A stretch of 64,000 nucleotides of DNA from Hoyosella subflava DQS3-9A1 (GTDB lineage: Bacteria; Actinomycetota; Actinomycetes; Mycobacteriales; Mycobacteriaceae): positions 4,526,001-4,590,000 of the forward strand of contig NC_015564.1 in NCBI RefSeq assembly GCF_000214175.1, written 5' to 3'. Positions 1-8,839 of this stretch are shown piece after piece. The notes below the pieces were generated by a model. That model saw nothing but the letters and a program-made list of their open reading frames with translations, made no database searches and was not told the origin of the DNA. The translations under genes and the position numbers were made by a program. Position 1 is the first letter of the stretch. Each line of letters begins with the position of its first letter.

Positions 1-674
1 AGGGCGAATGACCCCGCTCCGTCGACACGTCCGGCTTCGAGGATGTCGCGCGGCATCGACTGGAGACCAGCGAGGATCAGCAACATCATAAAGGGTGTCC
101 ACTGCCAGACCAGGTTTGCCATGACGGCGGCGAGGGGAAATCGGCTGACCCAGTCGATCTGCTCAACACCGAATGGTGAGAGCACAAAGTTGACTATGCC
201 GAAAACCGGGTCGAGCATCGCCGTCTTCCACATCAGCGCCCCGGCCACCGGAGTAACGAGGAACGGTGTGATCAGCAGGGTACGCACGATGCCGCGGCCC
301 AGAAATGCCCGATCAAGTAGCAGCGCCAGCAGCAGGCCGAGCACCACAGCTATCAGAACGGTTCCCACGATCAGCAGCACCGTGTTGAATGCTGCTTCCC
401 GGAACTGTGTGTCCCGGAAGACGTCGACATAGTTCTGGAATCCGACGAACGATCGTGACCCCGGGCGTACCAGGTTCCAGGACTGCGTCGAGTAAAACAC
501 TGTGAACAGGAACGGGATCTGGGTGACCACGATCATGAAGATCAGCGCGGGTAGCAGCGGCCCTCGCCGCCGCCAGCCTTCTGCTCGGGAAACGCTGTCG
601 TTCTTGGCTTTCCGGACAGCGCGGATCCGTTCCTCGCTGGCTGTCGCTGCGGTTTTCTCCGCGACAGATGTCAT
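1..674 (-). CDS. Sugar/polyol ABC transporter permease, MalF-like (partial)
   Basis: This is an inner-membrane permease subunit of a carbohydrate ABC importer (CUT1 type). The gene runs off the left edge, so only the first 224 residues or so are present. The minus-strand reading begins MTSVAEKTAATASEERI, has a basic cytoplasmic N-terminus, a first membrane segment at about residues 40-60 (LLPALIFMIVVTQIPFLFT) and further segments near 105-130 and 190-210. The end of the visible part shows the EAA-loop signature (LEAGRVDGAG), which contacts the ATPase. The start ATG overlaps the stop of the solute-binding protein gene (ATGA), so the two are translationally coupled. A second permease and the ATPase are expected beyond the edge. 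Substrate is inferred from the polyol genes around it. Confidence 0.93.
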   Translation of the reverse strand, partial: MTSVAEKTAATASEERIRAVRKAKNDSVSRAEGWRRRGPLLPALIFMIVVTQIPFLFTVFYSTQSWNLVRPGSRSFVGFQNYVDVFRDTQFREAAFNTVLLIVGTVLIAVVLGLLLALLLDRAFLGRGIVRTLLITPFLVTPVAGALMWKTAMLDPVFGIVNFVLSPFGVEQIDWVSRFPLAAVMANLVWQWTPFMMLLILAGLQSMPRDILEAGRVDGAGSFA

Positions 675-2026
675 TGTTGTTCCTCCCGATAACTTGCGCC
701 TACGGCCTCGGCGTACAGCTGTGCCTGTTCGAGCGCTTCGGTTACGGACTTCTGACCAGCGATCGCTGCGCTGATCTGCTGACTCACGCGTGTTCCGAGG
801 TCCTGAAATTCGGGGATCGCAAGGAACTGGACACCCGTATACGGAACGGGGTCAACCGTCGGCTGCAAGGGTGTCGCGTTCTCGATGGAATCGAGAGTGA
901 GGGGGCCGTAGGCAGCCGAAGCTTCGGCATACTCCGGCATTTCATAGGTGGATATGCGGCTGCCCGGTGGCACCCGATCCCAGCCGAGTTCCTCACCAAC
1001 CAGACGTAGATACTCCTTGCTCGTCATCCAGGAGACGAACCGCCAAGCAGCCTCTTTGTTGTCACTGGTAGCGGGAATCCCGAGCGCCCAGCTGTAGAGC
1101 CACCCAGCATCTTCCTTGACTTCGACAGGTGCTGCGGCGTACCCGATCTGGCCAACGACATTGCTTGAAGCCGGGTTCTCCAGTGTGGAGACTGCGGAGG
1201 TGGAGTCGTACCACATCGCGACCCTGCCTTGGGCGAGCTGAGTGGCGCACTCACTGAATCCACTTGTCGCGGCGCCCGGCTGACCGTGTTCGCGTACCAG
1301 ATCGACATAGAACTGGACCGCGCGCTCAACTTCAGGGCTAGTCAGCTGCGGATTCCAGTCTTCATCGAACCAGCGCCCGCCGAAGGTGTTGATGACGGTG
1401 TTCAGTGGTGCGAGCAGCTCACCCCACCCCGGTTTACCGCGGAGGCAGATGCCCGGCATACCCGGTCTATCCAGTTGCTCTGCAGCAGCGGCGACCTCGG
1501 TCCATGTAGGTGGATCGGAAAGTTCAATGCCTTCCTCATCGAACAGGTCCTGCCGGTACATGAGGAACGAGGATTCTCCGTAGAACGGAACCGAAAACAT
1601 GTCGCCTTCGTAGGAGAGCGAATCGCGTAGCGAGGGGATGAAATCGTCTTCGTCGTACCCTTCTGTTTCACGGGCAAGTTCCGAAAGGTTCGTTAGCCAG
1701 CCGTGTTCGGCCCATTGGGGGGTTTCGTAGTTGCTGATCATCACGACGTCGAACTCGCCTCCGCCCATCGCCGTGGACGCCGTTATCTTGGCGCGCGCCT
1801 CGTTCTCGGAGAGCGTCACGAATCGAAGATCGATGTCCGGATTCTCCGCAGCGAATCGCGCTGAAAGTTGACGTGCGTCCTGCATCTGGGAGTTGGAGAC
1901 CATCGCGATCGTCACTGTTTGATCGGAGGCGCCGAGGGACCCGGCCCCTGCACACCCGCTGAGCGCGATGACGAGCGCGCCCGCGCCAGCAATGCACTTG
2001 GATGCTGCTTGTTTTCGTTGTTTCAC
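671..2026 (-). CDS. Polyol/sugar ABC transporter solute-binding lipoprotein
   Basis: This is the extracellular family 1 solute-binding protein that captures the sugar or polyol for the adjacent permease. I place the start at GTG 2026, not at the longer open frame beginning near 2107, because an AGAGGTGA ribosome site lies just upstream and the protein then starts directly with a lipoprotein signal: basic VKQRKQ, a hydrophobic stretch and the lipobox LSGC with the acylated Cys at about residue 25. The mature part (about 427 residues) has typical family features such as SGFSECATQLAQGRVAMWYDS and a C-terminal helical region. It starts 5 bp after the SorC-type regulator stop and ends in a 4-bp overlap with the permease. 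Mannitol, sorbitol, arabitol or xylitol are the likely ligands by context only. Confidence 0.93.
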   Translation of the reverse strand: MKQRKQAASKCIAGAGALVIALSGCAGAGSLGASDQTVTIAMVSNSQMQDARQLSARFAAENPDIDLRFVTLSENEARAKITASTAMGGGEFDVVMISNYETPQWAEHGWLTNLSELARETEGYDEDDFIPSLRDSLSYEGDMFSVPFYGESSFLMYRQDLFDEEGIELSDPPTWTEVAAAAEQLDRPGMPGICLRGKPGWGELLAPLNTVINTFGGRWFDEDWNPQLTSPEVERAVQFYVDLVREHGQPGAATSGFSECATQLAQGRVAMWYDSTSAVSTLENPASSNVVGQIGYAAAPVEVKEDAGWLYSWALGIPATSDNKEAAWRFVSWMTSKEYLRLVGEELGWDRVPPGSRISTYEMPEYAEASAAYGPLTLDSIENATPLQPTVDPVPYTGVQFLAIPEFQDLGTRVSQQISAAIAGQKSVTEALEQAQLYAEAVGASYREEQQ

Positions 2027-2030
2027 TGAT

Positions 2031-3023
2031 TCACCTCTGGTTGAGTAGCCACTGCGCGCACTCGATATCGGAGACGAGCATCTTGGCGAGCCCTCCGCGC
2101 AGGGCACCTAGTGCCGCTTCATGCTTCGTTGTGCCGCCGGTGATGAGAATGGAGTTGGGGCAGGCTCTGACCTGGTCGAGACCAACTGACAAGGTCCGGT
2201 CGTTCAGCGGCCCATCGACGGCGACGCCGTCCTGGTCGTAGAACTGCCCGCCGATCTCACCGGCGGCGCCGAGGCCGGTGAGTATCCCAATGGTGTCGGA
2301 GTCGATGTAGCTCCCTTCAAAAAGTGTGGTTGCCGTGGAGGCGGCCCCGACGCCGAAAATCATCATGTTGGCTTCGCTGCCTTTCTTAAGGGCTGCGGAA
2401 ATGACTGAGTCCGCCTTCATCGCGGTCACGGTCGGGGCGTCCGCATAGAGTGGCGCCGGGAGGCGTACCGTCGCGGCTTTAAGCTGGGTGCCGCAGCGGC
2501 CGAGGATGTATTCCACGCCGGTCTGGTAATTGATCGCGCTCATCGAGCCGTCGAGTTGAACAATCTCCTTCGCCGTGGCCGTATTCGGCGGAAGTGCCTG
2601 CGCGACAGCCACTGTTTCTGGACCCCAGGTAAACCCGAGGGTGTCTTTTGGTTTGATTCGGCGAGCTACCAGTGCAGCGGCTGCTCTGCCGACGCTGGTG
2701 AAACTACCCTCGAAACTGTCGACATTGTCAGTGACGACAACCGCCTCGATAAGGCCGAATTTCTCCTCAAGTGCACGTTCCTCCTCGCTGTGCAGATCCT
2801 CCCGAAGGTGCTTGGGCACATGAACTTCGATGCTGACGAGGCCTTCGGATCGCGCACGTGCCACGAGTCGCCCCGCAGTGGGGCGAGAGACGCCGAGCCG
2901 GGCTGCGACGTCGGCCTGAGTGAGGCCATCGAGGTAGTAGAGAGTGGCGGCGCGCAAGCACACCCGCAGATCCTCGGAACTCGACGCCTGATCCGGCGAA
3001 CCAGGCGCATGTGAAGTAACCAC
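2031..3023 (-). CDS. SorC/DeoR-type sugar-responsive transcriptional regulator
   Basis: The protein has an N-terminal helix-turn-helix (about residues 22-60, LTQADVAARLGVSRPTAGRLV) followed by a SorC-family sugar-phosphate-binding domain (about 85-325, with LGFTWGPETVAVAQALP and ILITGGTTKHEAALGAL). It should sense a phosphorylated intermediate of the polyol pathway and control both the transporter genes behind it and the divergent dehydrogenases. An open frame also allows TTG at 3026, but AGGAGAG at 3034-3028 is only 3 bases from it and 6 bases from GTG 3023, so GTG 3023 fits better. The length (330 residues) is normal. Palindromic half-sites in the divergent promoter region are its likely targets. 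Confidence 0.93.
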   Translation of the reverse strand: MVTSHAPGSPDQASSSEDLRVCLRAATLYYLDGLTQADVAARLGVSRPTAGRLVARARSEGLVSIEVHVPKHLREDLHSEEERALEEKFGLIEAVVVTDNVDSFEGSFTSVGRAAAALVARRIKPKDTLGFTWGPETVAVAQALPPNTATAKEIVQLDGSMSAINYQTGVEYILGRCGTQLKAATVRLPAPLYADAPTVTAMKADSVISAALKKGSEANMMIFGVGAASTATTLFEGSYIDSDTIGILTGLGAAGEIGGQFYDQDGVAVDGPLNDRTLSVGLDQVRACPNSILITGGTTKHEAALGALRGGLAKMLVSDIECAQWLLNQR

Positions 3024-3038
3024 CAAACTCTCCTCAGA

Positions 3039-3073
3039 TTGAGCAAATGTTCATGGTGCGGTCATCTGCTCAA
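3039..3073. promoter_or_regulatory. Candidate SorC-type operator in the divergent polyol promoter
   Basis: The sequence shows TGAGCAAATGTTCA at 3040-3053, a 12-of-14 inverted repeat (TGARCA/TGYTCA), and a third half-site TGCTCAA at 3067-3073. TTGAGCA (3039-3045) and TGCTCAA are perfect inverted copies. The cluster lies between the regulator start (3023) and the divergent dehydrogenase, next to a TANNNT-type -10 candidate at 3075-3080 on the plus strand. Binding by the adjacent regulator is inferred. Confidence 0.6.
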
Positions 3074-3082
3074 TACGCTAAC

Positions 3083-4156
3083 ATGGTCGATGTGATCCAC
3101 ACAACACTTTCCGAACAGAGTTCCAGGCGTCACACGGTCGAGCCGATCCCCGAGACAATGCGTGCGAGCGTGCTGCTCGCCAAAGGCCACATCGAAATGC
3201 AGCGGCGCCCCGTCCCCCACCCCGGACCCGGCGATGTGCTGGTCAAAGTCAGCTCAGTCGGTATCTGCGGATCGGATACGCACTACCTGCGCGAAGGACG
3301 AATCGGCCACTATGTGGTGACCGAACCACTGATCCTCGGGCATGAAGCAGCAGGCACGATCGTGGCCACAGGCAAGGGAGTCGCCGAGGCCCGCATAGGC
3401 GAGCGCGTCTCCATCGAGCCCCAGCGGCCAGACCCGAATACCGTAGAAACTCGGCGCGGCGACTACAACCTCTGCCCCCACATGCGTTTCTACGGCACCC
3501 CGCCGATCGATGGCGCACTGTGTGAATACGTCACTATCGGGTCAGAGTTCGCGCACGTTGTGCCGGACGCGATGTCCGACGACGCGGCCGCTCTCTGCGA
3601 GCCGTTGTCAGTCGCCATCGCGGCCGCCCGCAAGGGTGGAATCACGGCTGGCTCGCATGTGCTTGTTGCCGGGGCCGGGCCCATCGGGATAGCCACAATT
3701 CAGGTCGCGGCAGCCTTCGGCGCCACATCTCTTACCGTCACCGACCTCGATGCTGGGCGGCGTGACCTCGCGCTGACGTTCGGCGCAACGACGGCACTCG
3801 ATCCACGTGAAACCAGCCTCACGGGTTTGCATGCAGACGTGTTCATCGACGCGTCAGGAGCGCCCGCTGCGATCACATCCGGAATCGAGGCTGTTCGGCC
3901 GGGCGGCACTGTGGTGCTTGTGGGAATGGGCGCCGAGACGATGGAGCTGCCCGTCCAGACGATTCAGAACCGGGAACTCAACCTCACTGGCGTGTTCCGC
4001 TACGCGCACACGTGGCCGACCGCCATCGAACTAGCCGCGAGCGGCCGCCTCGATCTCGACCGTATGGTTACCGCGACCTTCCCGCTCGAAGAAGCTGAAG
4101 CCGCACTCAACGCCGATCGCACTCCCGGCACCATCAAAGCCGTCGTGCGCCTCTAA
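3083..4156 (+). CDS. Zinc-dependent polyol dehydrogenase (sorbitol/xylitol dehydrogenase type)
   Basis: This is a medium-chain NAD-dependent dehydrogenase that would oxidise a polyol to a ketose. Visible features in order are the catalytic-zinc motif GICGSDTHY, GHEAAG (catalytic Glu), the region GDYNLCPHMRFYGTPPIDG that replaces the four-cysteine structural-zinc lobe as in sorbitol and xylitol dehydrogenases, and the Rossmann motif GAGPIG followed by TDLD, whose Asp fits NAD. The start is uncertain: family similarity begins at MRASVLLAK (ATG 3158), and ATG 3047, ATG 3083 and GTG 3092 are in the same frame with no clear ribosome site. I give 3083 as a compromise; a -10 candidate at 3075-3080 would exclude 3047 and could favour 3158. 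The mannitol-type dehydrogenase follows after 17 bp. Confidence 0.9.
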   Translation: MVDVIHTTLSEQSSRRHTVEPIPETMRASVLLAKGHIEMQRRPVPHPGPGDVLVKVSSVGICGSDTHYLREGRIGHYVVTEPLILGHEAAGTIVATGKGVAEARIGERVSIEPQRPDPNTVETRRGDYNLCPHMRFYGTPPIDGALCEYVTIGSEFAHVVPDAMSDDAAALCEPLSVAIAAARKGGITAGSHVLVAGAGPIGIATIQVAAAFGATSLTVTDLDAGRRDLALTFGATTALDPRETSLTGLHADVFIDASGAPAAITSGIEAVRPGGTVVLVGMGAETMELPVQTIQNRELNLTGVFRYAHTWPTAIELAASGRLDLDRMVTATFPLEEAEAALNADRTPGTIKAVVRL

Positions 4157-4173
4157 CCACCAGGAGCAACCTC

Positions 4174-5649
4174 ATGCAGCTCAGCACCGCCACCCTCGGT
4201 AGCCTGCCCGCAACTGTCAGCACACCCAACTACCCGCGCGACGAAATTGGCGCCGGGATCATTCATTTCGGTGTCGGCGGATTCCATCGAGCCCACCAGG
4301 CCATGTACATCGACACCCTGCTCAACGCGCACAAGGCAACCAGCTGGGGAATCTGCGGTGTGGGCGTCATGCCGGGTGACAAGCGCATGAAAGACGCACT
4401 CGACGCGCAGGACGGTCTCTACACCCTCGTTTCGCGCCATGCGGACGGCACCTGGGATGCACGAGTGATCGGCTCGATAGTCGCCTACCTCTACGCCCCG
4501 GACGACCCGGAAGCTGTCATCGAAAAGATGGCCTCCCCAGCAACCCGCATCGTCTCCCTCACCGTCACAGAAGGCGGCTACAACCTGCAGCACGATACGG
4601 GCGAGTTCGACACCACGAATCCCGCGATTCAGCATGACCTCACAAGCGGAAAGGCTCCCGCAACGACGTTCGGTCTCGTGATCGAGGCCCTCGCGCGGCG
4701 CCGCGAACGGGGAATGCCCTCGTTCACGATCATGTCCTGCGACAACATCGAAGGCAACGGCCACGTCGCCCGCAAGGTCTTCACCGCGTACGCCGAACTC
4801 AAGGAGCCCCCGCTCGCGGACTGGATGCGCGCGAACACACGGTTCCCGAACTCGATGGTCGACCGCATTACCCCCGCGACAACACCGGACGTCACAGCTC
4901 AGGTCGCAGATCGGCTAGGGATTGATGACCTGTGGCCGGTCGTCGCCGAACCATTCACCTCGTGGGTGCTCGAGGACGACTTCTCCGACGGGCGGCCAGA
5001 CCTCGATGAGGCCGGGGTGCACATCGTCGACGACGTCGCACCCTACGAGCTGATGAAACTGCGACTGCTCAACGCCAGCCATCAGGGCCTCTGTTACTTC
5101 GCTTACCTCGCGGGGTATCGGTTCGTGCACGACGCAGCGTCGGATCCGCTTTTCGCTCGATTCCTTCTCGACTACATGAACCGCGAAGCCACGCCCACGC
5201 TGAAACCGGTGCCTGGTGTTGATCTCGACGACTACAAACAGACCTTGATCGAGCGGTTCTCCAACCCCGAAATCGCGGACACTATCGCGCGGTTGTGCGC
5301 GGAATCCTCCGATCGCATCCCGAAGTGGTTACTTCCGGTCATCAGGGAAAACCTTGCGGCCGGTGGGGATGTCCGGCTTTCGGCAGCGATCGTCGCGAGT
5401 TGGGCGCGCTACGCCGAGGGCGTCGACGAGCACGGTCAGCCGATCGAGGTTGTGGACCAGTTGCGGGACTCGCTCATGCCGCTCGCGCAGCGTCAGCATG
5501 AGGAGCCGCTCGCGTTCGTGAAGAACACGTCTGTGTTCGGCACCCTCGCTGAGGAACCCCGCTTTATCGACGCCTACCGGTGGACGCTGAACTCCCTGCA
5601 CCGCGACGGTGCACGCGCGACTTTGGAAGCACTGACCACCCCCACCTGA
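4174..5649 (+). CDS. Mannitol/D-arabinitol dehydrogenase family (long-chain polyol dehydrogenase)
   Basis: A 491-residue member of the long-chain mannitol dehydrogenase family, which oxidises mannitol to fructose or arabinitol to xylulose with NAD. The N-terminal nucleotide-binding region reads GIIHFGVGGFHRAHQAMYID. The catalytic C-terminal part has KLRLLNASHQGLCYFAYLAG, which contains the conserved Lys and Asn-His of the family, and ends with the usual helical region RLSAAIVASWARYAEG. The ATG at 4174 follows AGGAG at an 8-base distance. It sits 17 bp behind the zinc dehydrogenase, so the two form an operon opposite the SorC regulator. With a xylulokinase next door, D-arabinitol or mannitol are both reasonable substrates; the sequence alone does not decide. 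Confidence 0.93.
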   Translation: MQLSTATLGSLPATVSTPNYPRDEIGAGIIHFGVGGFHRAHQAMYIDTLLNAHKATSWGICGVGVMPGDKRMKDALDAQDGLYTLVSRHADGTWDARVIGSIVAYLYAPDDPEAVIEKMASPATRIVSLTVTEGGYNLQHDTGEFDTTNPAIQHDLTSGKAPATTFGLVIEALARRRERGMPSFTIMSCDNIEGNGHVARKVFTAYAELKEPPLADWMRANTRFPNSMVDRITPATTPDVTAQVADRLGIDDLWPVVAEPFTSWVLEDDFSDGRPDLDEAGVHIVDDVAPYELMKLRLLNASHQGLCYFAYLAGYRFVHDAASDPLFARFLLDYMNREATPTLKPVPGVDLDDYKQTLIERFSNPEIADTIARLCAESSDRIPKWLLPVIRENLAAGGDVRLSAAIVASWARYAEGVDEHGQPIEVVDQLRDSLMPLAQRQHEEPLAFVKNTSVFGTLAEEPRFIDAYRWTLNSLHRDGARATLEALTTPT

Positions 5650-5653
5650 AGTT

Positions 5654-5735
5654 CATCTGCATAGGTCAACGGAACCCCGCTGTTTAACGGGGTTTCTTAT
5701 GACCTGCGCAGATGGATCTGGAGGGTGGGAGGGTC
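5654..5735. repeat. Intergenic inverted-repeat element, copy A
   Basis: CATCTGC-AT-AGGTCA (5654-5668) is mirrored by TGACCT-GC-GCAGATG (5700-5714), enclosing the terminator hairpin. The right arm continues as GATGGATCTGGAGG and a G-rich stretch ending in TCTACG. A second element with the same arms and almost the same arm spacing (46 against 45 bases) lies at 27261-27345, also between convergent genes. Confidence 0.6.
5671..5699. terminator. Intrinsic terminator between convergent polyol genes
   Basis: AACCCCG (5673-5679) and CGGGGTT (5688-5694) form a 7-bp stem with an 8-base loop, extended by a G-T pair and followed by TTTCTTAT. It lies 22 bases after the dehydrogenase stop and before the convergent xylulokinase. 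It is the centre of a larger inverted-repeat element. Confidence 0.75.
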
Positions 5736-7135
5736 TACGCCATACCCTCGGTCAGGTCCCGCACCTCCGCGTAACGGTCCCGGACATGCTGTGCCGGGTC
5801 AGCCTCGTACGTCGCGTTCGCCGGTTGCTCCCAGACGGGCGGTTCGGTTGTTCCTTTGAGCACCCACGCCGCCTGGCGAGCCGCACCTGTCGCGACGTAC
5901 TCCCCAGGCTGTGGGACGACCACCGGCGCACCGAAAACACTCGGCGCGAGCGCACACAGCGCCTCGGACTTCGCGCCGCCGCCCACGAGCAGAATTCGTT
6001 GCACCTTCACACCTTGCGAGACGAGGTGATCGATTCCCTCGGCTAGGCCACACAGCAACCCTTCAATTGCGGCACGCGCAAAATGTGCGGGTGTCGAATT
6101 CGAAAGCCGCAGGCCATGTACCGCACCGGTCGCGTTCGGCCGGTTCGGTGTTCGTTCGCCTTCGAGGTACGGGACCATTACCAGCCCGTCAGCCCCCGCG
6201 GGCGCGGACAGGGCGAGCCTAGACAGCTCGGAATAGTCCACGTTGAGCATCGAGGCAGCCGCGTCGAGCACTCGAGCGCCGTTCAGTGTGCACACCAGCG
6301 GCAGGTGCCTGCCCGTCGCATCCGCGAACCCGGCAACGAAACCACCCGGATCGTGGGCAGCCGTACTCGAAATCGCTGAGACCACACCTGAGGTTCCCAC
6401 CGACACGATGACGTCGCCTTCACCCGCATCCAAAGCCAGCGCAGCGCCCGCGTTATCACCTGCGCCTGGAGCGATCGGCGCACCCCAGGTGGTCTCGCCA
6501 ATCTGCTCGTTCGGGCCGGCTACGCGGGGCAGGACATAGTCGCGACCGCGAGTGGCAAGCGTGAGCAGGTCGCGACGATACTGGTTCGCTGCCGCAGAAA
6601 AGTAGCCGGTCCCACTCGCGTCACTGCGGTCCGTCGCGAGGTCCGAAACATCTGTTTGAATGCTCAGCTGCCAACTCAGCCAGTCGTGCGGCAGGCACAC
6701 TGCGGCCGTTCGGTCTGCATTGCGCGGTTCGGTGTCAGCCAGCCACCGGAGCTTGCTCACCGTGATCGCAGCGAGCGGCACGACCCCGACTGCGTCGGCC
6801 CACCGCCCCGGGCTTCCCAGGTCGTCGATCAGGCTGGTCGCGGCCTGCGCTGAGCGCACGTCGTTCCACAGCAATGCCGAGCGCACGATGTCACCTGATT
6901 CGTCGAGGCACACCATGCCGTGCTGCTGAGCGCCGACCGAGAGTGCCGCCACGTCACCTAACCCACCGGCGGCGTGCGTTGCTTCGTCGAGTGCGCGCGC
7001 CCAGTACGCCGGGTCGACTTCGGTGCCGACCGGATGCGTAGCACGACCCTCGCGCACGACACGGCCCGATTCCGCGTCACAGATCAAGACTTTGCAGGAC
7101 TGGGTGGACGAATCGATACCAGCTACAAGCGTCAC
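5735..7135 (-). CDS. xylB: Xylulokinase (FGGY family carbohydrate kinase)
   Basis: The enzyme phosphorylates D-xylulose to xylulose 5-phosphate, linking the polyol dehydrogenases to the pentose phosphate pathway. The N-terminal phosphate loop reads [20 protein letters not shown] and the central part [12 protein letters not shown] and [13 protein letters not shown] are the FGGY signatures; [24 protein letters not shown] near the C-terminus is typical of xylulokinases. The open frame extends to about 7216, but similarity starts at [10 protein letters not shown], so I take GTG 7135, giving 466 residues, normal for the family. No strong ribosome site is seen before it (AGGTAGG lies some 10 bases away). 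It converges on the dehydrogenase operon. Other FGGY substrates such as ribulose cannot be excluded. Confidence 0.93.
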   Translation of the reverse strand: MTLVAGIDSSTQSCKVLICDAESGRVVREGRATHPVGTEVDPAYWARALDEATHAAGGLGDVAALSVGAQQHGMVCLDESGDIVRSALLWNDVRSAQAATSLIDDLGSPGRWADAVGVVPLAAITVSKLRWLADTEPRNADRTAAVCLPHDWLSWQLSIQTDVSDLATDRSDASGTGYFSAAANQYRRDLLTLATRGRDYVLPRVAGPNEQIGETTWGAPIAPGAGDNAGAALALDAGEGDVIVSVGTSGVVSAISSTAAHDPGGFVAGFADATGRHLPLVCTLNGARVLDAAASMLNVDYSELSRLALSAPAGADGLVMVPYLEGERTPNRPNATGAVHGLRLSNSTPAHFARAAIEGLLCGLAEGIDHLVSQGVKVQRILLVGGGAKSEALCALAPSVFGAPVVVPQPGEYVATGAARQAAWVLKGTTEPPVWEQPANATYEADPAQHVRDRYAEVRDLTEGMA

Positions 7136-7301
7136 CTGTTCGAGCCTACCTGGGCCCGTGACTCGCTTCACAACGGCTGGCGCAGCAATTCCCGCCGCCT
7201 GCCCCGGGTTCACCACAGTACCGGGCCAGCCACCACGGCCATGACCGTTGTGGCTGCCACGAAAGGGGTGTGAAATCAGTTGAGCGTCACTCGATCCGCC
7301 T

Positions 7302-8120
7302 TTAGCGCAGCGTCACGTCGCTGCCTGCCATCCGATTCATGTAGGCGGCCGTCTCCGTGTTCGCTGGAAGGAAGGTCTCAATACTGAGTTCAGCGAGCGT
7401 GAGATCGTGCGCGGTCCCGAACGTGCTCACCATGCTGACGAACTCGAGTTCAACATCGCTTTCTACCCGAAGGATAAGCGGAATTGCTACCCCCTCAATT
7501 GACTCTGCATCGAGCCCGCCCGGGTACTCCATCAGCTCGTCGAATAGTTCACGCAGGTGATCAGAGTTACTCGCAGTGGCTTCGCGACCAAGGCGCCCGA
7601 GTACGTGTGCGCGCCACTGCGGCAGATTCGCGATCCGTGACGAGAGCCCCTGCGGGTGCAGACTCAGCCGGAGCACGTTGATCGGCGGATAAAGCAACCG
7701 TGCGGGCGCGTCATCGGGAATCTGTGCCAGCAGGACTTGCACACCCTTATTAGCTCGCAACAGGTTCCACGAACGATCAACCACCAGGCACGGATACGGA
7801 TCGTGGCTGCGCAACACCAGGTCGATGCCCTCACTGAACGGCTCCAGATCTGGGTCATCGAGTGAACGTTCACCGAACTCGGGGGCGAAACCGGCGGCAA
7901 TCAGCAGTTGGTTCTGCTCACGCATCGGGACGTCCAGAACGTGCGCCAGCCGCAGGACGAGTTCGCGGCTGGGCCGGGACCGGCCGGTCTCGACGAAGCT
8001 GAGATGCCGGGCAGACATTTCAGCTTCGATCGACAGATCTAGCTGGCTGAGGCGCCGCCTGTTGCGCCACTCGCGCAACAACGGTCCGATCGCGCGTTTC
8101 TCCGGCGCCTTCTGTGGCAT
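7302..8120 (-). CDS. XRE-family regulator with MmyB-like ligand-binding domain
   Basis: A 272-residue regulator. Residues about 10-70 form an XRE helix-turn-helix ([37 protein letters not shown]), and about 95-265 form the MmyB-like PAS-type domain ([50 protein letters not shown]), which in relatives binds a small hydrophobic ligand. The ATG follows AAAGG. The palindrome TACCT-GCG-AGGTA lies 37 bp upstream, and the same palindrome with the same right flank occurs before the small membrane protein at 11877, so this regulator probably controls itself and that gene. It lies 53 bp behind the TetR gene on the same strand, but its own operator suggests a separate promoter. Confidence 0.92.
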   Translation of the reverse strand: MPQKAPEKRAIGPLLREWRNRRRLSQLDLSIEAEMSARHLSFVETGRSRPSRELVLRLAHVLDVPMREQNQLLIAAGFAPEFGERSLDDPDLEPFSEGIDLVLRSHDPYPCLVVDRSWNLLRANKGVQVLLAQIPDDAPARLLYPPINVLRLSLHPQGLSSRIANLPQWRAHVLGRLGREATASNSDHLRELFDELMEYPGGLDAESIEGVAIPLILRVESDVELEFVSMVSTFGTAHDLTLAELSIETFLPANTETAAYMNRMAGSDVTLR

Positions 8121-8156
8121 GCCTTTACTAAACCGCAGGAGCAGTGCTCAGACCAC

Positions 8157-8177
8157 TACCTGCGAGGTAATTGTCAC
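8157..8177. promoter_or_regulatory. Operator-like palindrome upstream of the MmyB-like regulator
   Basis: TACCT (8157-8161), spacer GCG, AGGTA (8165-8169), followed by ATTGTCAC to 8177. The right flank overlaps the stop codon of the TetR gene. The thirteen bases AGGTAATTGTCAC are identical to those at 11836-11848. Autoregulation is inferred from position. Confidence 0.7.
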
Positions 8178-8815
8178 ACAGCGCTGAAGGCCCGCCACAT
8201 CGCGCGCCCGTACAGCTCGCCAAGTTCGTCCGGTTGCCAATCGCCCCGGCCCGCGAGCAGCGAACGCAGCGACGCCTCACAGGAAGAAACGAACAACTCG
8301 ACCAGCACAGGCAGCTTTCTATCCAGTTCACTCGTCTCGCGTGCGGCAAGCACAGGCTGTAACTGTGCTGCCACATGGTCTGCGACGACTGCACGGGCCG
8401 TCGCGAAACGGTCCGCCACTGCCGGGTCAGGTTGCGCGAAGAACAGCAGTCGCCACGAATCCGAGTGCTCAGCAACAACCCTCAGGAGCGCTTGGTAGCC
8501 GTGCACGAAAGCAGTCTCCAGGTCGTCCCCATGGCTGGCACGCAACGCGTCGAGAGTGTTCTGCAGCAGCATCCCGGATTCCCGCGTCAACAGTTCGTCG
8601 ATCAATTCCACGCGATCGTTGAAGCATGAGTAGACAACGGGACGCGTCACCGAAAGTCGGTCGGCGACGGCTCCGATCGTCACGGCACCGACGCCGTCAG
8701 CCACCGCGATTGCGAGGGCGGTATCGAGGATCTGCGGGCGCCGCCGTTCCGGCCCGAGGTGGGCGGCGCGCGCCCGGCTGCGAGGGGCACGTGACACATC
8801 GACAGGGTACGGCAC
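8174..8815 (-). CDS. TetR-family transcriptional regulator
   Basis: A 213-residue repressor-type protein. Residues about 27-75 hold the TetR DNA-binding region (ILDTALAIAVADGVGAVTIGAVADRLSVTRPVVYSCFNDRVELIDEL), where Val-Tyr-Ser-Cys-Phe replaces the more usual LYYHF. The rest is a helical ligand-binding domain. The GTG start at 8815 has GGAGG some 9 bases upstream; a later GTG at 8797 is possible. It lies 24 bp behind the DUF2236 oxygenase on the same strand and is probably co-transcribed with it. The three phased palindromes between the oxygenase and the acyl-CoA oxidase are its likely binding sites. The ligand is unknown; fatty acyl-CoA is a guess from context. Confidence 0.92.
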   Translation of the reverse strand: MPYPVDVSRAPRSRARAAHLGPERRRPQILDTALAIAVADGVGAVTIGAVADRLSVTRPVVYSCFNDRVELIDELLTRESGMLLQNTLDALRASHGDDLETAFVHGYQALLRVVAEHSDSWRLLFFAQPDPAVADRFATARAVVADHVAAQLQPVLAARETSELDRKLPVLVELFVSSCEASLRSLLAGRGDWQPDELGELYGRAMWRAFSAV

Positions 8816-8839
8816 TTTCTTCAGCCTCCGGCTTGTCTC

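Noticed and set aside
3091-3106. TGTGATCCACACAACA as a CRP/GlxR site in the polyol promoter
   Set aside because: The right half matches only three of five consensus bases, and it lies in possible coding sequence.
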